Shown in pieces: positions 6,008-6,750 of a DNA stretch of 6,750 nt (within the stretch, counting starts at the first letter, position 1; every line of letters starts with the position of its first letter). The translations under genes were made by a program, and so were the position numbers. Where the stretch lies: assembly GCA_003136075.1 (NCBI GenBank), contig PNBP01000096.1, forward strand, positions 1 to 6,750. Reading direction: 5' to 3'. Source of the DNA: Methanoregula sp. (GTDB lineage Archaea > Halobacteriota > Methanomicrobia > Methanomicrobiales > Methanospirillaceae). The notes beneath the pieces are model-generated. The model worked only from the letters and a program-made list of their open reading frames with translations. It did no database searches and was not told the DNA's origin.

Positions 6008-6061
6008 TGTTCAACACACACCAAATCTAAGCATTTTGGCAGGAAGAGCCCGGAGTTTGCT

Positions 6062-6184
6062 ATGGGACATATGATGCCGTTGCTGTATGGTTCCGACAGG
6101 GATCTTCACACACCTTATCCCCGTCGTGAACACATAATTCCAAAAAAACGGATGGTGATGCCGGTGGACTGGATATTGCATTAA
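6062..6184 (+). CDS. Possible 40-residue leader ORF overlapping the trpE frame
   Basis: This 41-codon frame starts with ATG 6062, six bases after a GGAG at 6052-6055, the best ribosome site near trpE. It encodes a basic, Met- and Pro-rich peptide with one Trp codon (TGG at 6170-6172) four codons before the TAA at 6182-6184. It resembles no known protein. Its last 18 codons overlap the open TrpE frame, and a run of seven A at 6142-6148 falls in the overlap. It may be a translated leader for trpE, the true N-terminus of trpE interrupted by a one-base change, or chance. A single Trp codon is weak evidence for attenuation. Confidence 0.3.
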   Translation: MGHMMPLLYGSDRDLHTPYPRREHIIPKKRMVMPVDWILH

Positions 6185-6234
6185 CACAAAAAAACCTCAA
6201 CCTGAATCTTAGACTTGATGAATATCTTACCGCG

Positions 6235-6750
6235 GTGAACACCCAGCCAAAACCGCTTGTTATCCCGCTTTGCGCCGAACTACCGATCCCGCGTTGTTCG
6301 CCAATGGAGGTCTTTTGTGCTACCCGGAAAGGAACCGGGTTTCTGCTCGAATCAATGGAGGGCAGCGAGAAGATTGCACGATACTCGTATATCGGTATTG
6401 ACCCGGTATGCACAATCACGATTAGGAGTACGGTAGATATTGAGGGCGACGACGCATTTGTTGGCATCGCCCGTGAACCTGAAGGGGAAAATCCGGTTGA
6501 CCGGATCCGTTCGATCCTTGCACGGTTCAACTACGTGAACCTCAAAGCTCCCCGGTTTTTCGGTGGGATGGTCGGCTATTTTTCGTATGATATCGTTCAT
6601 GCACTGTTCCGGCAGGTTAAACGAAAAGAACAGGGTGCGGTTCATGATGGACCAGACGCCCGGTTCATGCTCACAAAAGACTGTATTGTTTTTGACCACC
6701 TCGAGCAGAAGCTTTTCATCTTTTCAAGCCCGTTCCTTACCTATGATTCC
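6235..6750 (+). CDS. trpE: Anthranilate synthase component I, 5' part
   Basis: The N-terminal part of anthranilate synthase component I, which with the glutamine amidotransferase TrpG converts chorismate to anthranilate, the first step of tryptophan synthesis. The 172 codons visible from GTG 6235 run off the right edge, so only the N-terminal domain is seen; the chorismate-binding C-terminal domain lies outside. GTGFLLESMEGSEKIARYSYIGIDP carries the conserved LLES element, here residues 37-40, which in characterised TrpE binds the feedback inhibitor tryptophan. FFGGMVGYFSYD is also typical. GTG 6235 is the first conventional start, but similarity appears to begin earlier: LNLRLDEYLTAV, encoded from about 6202, resembles the usual N-terminal helix. 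The frame is open back to 6130 without ATG, GTG or TTG; CTG 6202 or ATT 6175 (GGTGG seven bases before) are non-standard options. PabB is the main alternative, but LLES and overall similarity favour TrpE. Confidence 0.85.
   Translation, partial: MNTQPKPLVIPLCAELPIPRCSPMEVFCATRKGTGFLLESMEGSEKIARYSYIGIDPVCTITIRSTVDIEGDDAFVGIAREPEGENPVDRIRSILARFNYVNLKAPRFFGGMVGYFSYDIVHALFRQVKRKEQGAVHDGPDARFMLTKDCIVFDHLEQKLFIFSSPFLTYDS

Larger units (their letters stand above)
5652..6061. other. AT-rich gene-poor gap before trpE
   Basis: About 400 bases with no convincing gene. A 28-codon ORF at 5814-5900 (starting MIIDIGSANL) has GGAG six bases before its ATG and is the best small-ORF candidate, but it matches nothing I know. 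A longer frame from TTG 5690 to 5977 lacks a ribosome site and has no recognisable domain. An inverted repeat GCCTGAT-N11-ATCAGGC lies at 5758-5782. The right end, from about 5940, is strongly A-rich and contains the TATA box for the trpE transcript. Confidence 0.5.

Noticed and set aside
6060..6699. Minus-strand ORFs of 156 and 115 codons opposite trpE
   Set aside because: They lie antisense to a clearly recognisable TrpE sequence with LLES and FFGGMVGYFSYD, so they are shadows of it.
1..6750. CRISPR array, insertion sequence, tRNA or rRNA
   Set aside because: No regularly spaced repeats, no transposase-like protein or terminal inverted repeats, and no cloverleaf-like or ribosomal RNA sequence was recognised on either strand by eye. 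A covariance-model scan would settle this for small RNAs.

Overview
This window looks archaeal, most likely a methanogen of the order Methanomicrobiales (Methanoregula or Methanospirillum type). Three things point there: a near-consensus coenzyme F390 synthetase, a SPASM radical SAM enzyme of an archaeal family, and small zinc-ribbon proteins of the CxxC-x17-CxxC type. Promoters look archaeal too: TATA-like boxes about 25-30 bases before starts, several leaderless or short-leader genes, and T-rich stretches after genes. The species call is from memory of protein families, not from a search.

Layout. Bases 1-419 hold no convincing gene. On the minus strand, a Tam-like SAM methyltransferase (2638 to 1808) is followed 26 bases later by coenzyme F390 synthetase (1781 to 420); the two probably form one transcript. 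Divergent from them, across a gap of about 115 bases with TATA-like elements for both directions, lies a radical SAM/SPASM enzyme (2754-3884), probably a peptide or protein modifier. Two very small Cys-containing proteins follow on the plus strand, each with its own promoter: a 59-residue (or 55-residue) CxxC-x17-CxxC zinc ribbon (3976-4155) and an unrecognised 74-residue, four-Cys protein (4266-4490). A four-helix membrane protein of unknown function (5167 to 4571) converges on the latter and is divergent from a 123-residue two-helix membrane protein with a zinc ribbon (5280-5651). After about 400 AT-rich bases without a convincing gene comes the 5' part of trpE (anthranilate synthase component I), which runs off the right edge.

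How the genes fit together. The F390 synthetase adenylylates the redox cofactor F420, which is linked with oxidative stress in methanogens. Its methyltransferase partner has an unknown small-molecule or protein substrate. The radical SAM enzyme has the cysteine layout of peptide-modifying enzymes but no obvious precursor peptide beside it; the two small Cys proteins are the only nearby candidates, and that link is speculative. trpE presumably opens a tryptophan biosynthesis operon. Its start is unusual: the TrpE-like frame has no ATG at the expected N-terminus, and a short ORF with a good Shine-Dalgarno site overlaps it in another frame, with an A7 run in the shared stretch.

The most useful leads are the trpE leader arrangement, the orphan SPASM enzyme divergent from the methyltransferase/F390 synthetase pair, the 74-residue Cys protein, and several perfect palindromes placed where operators or terminators would be expected.
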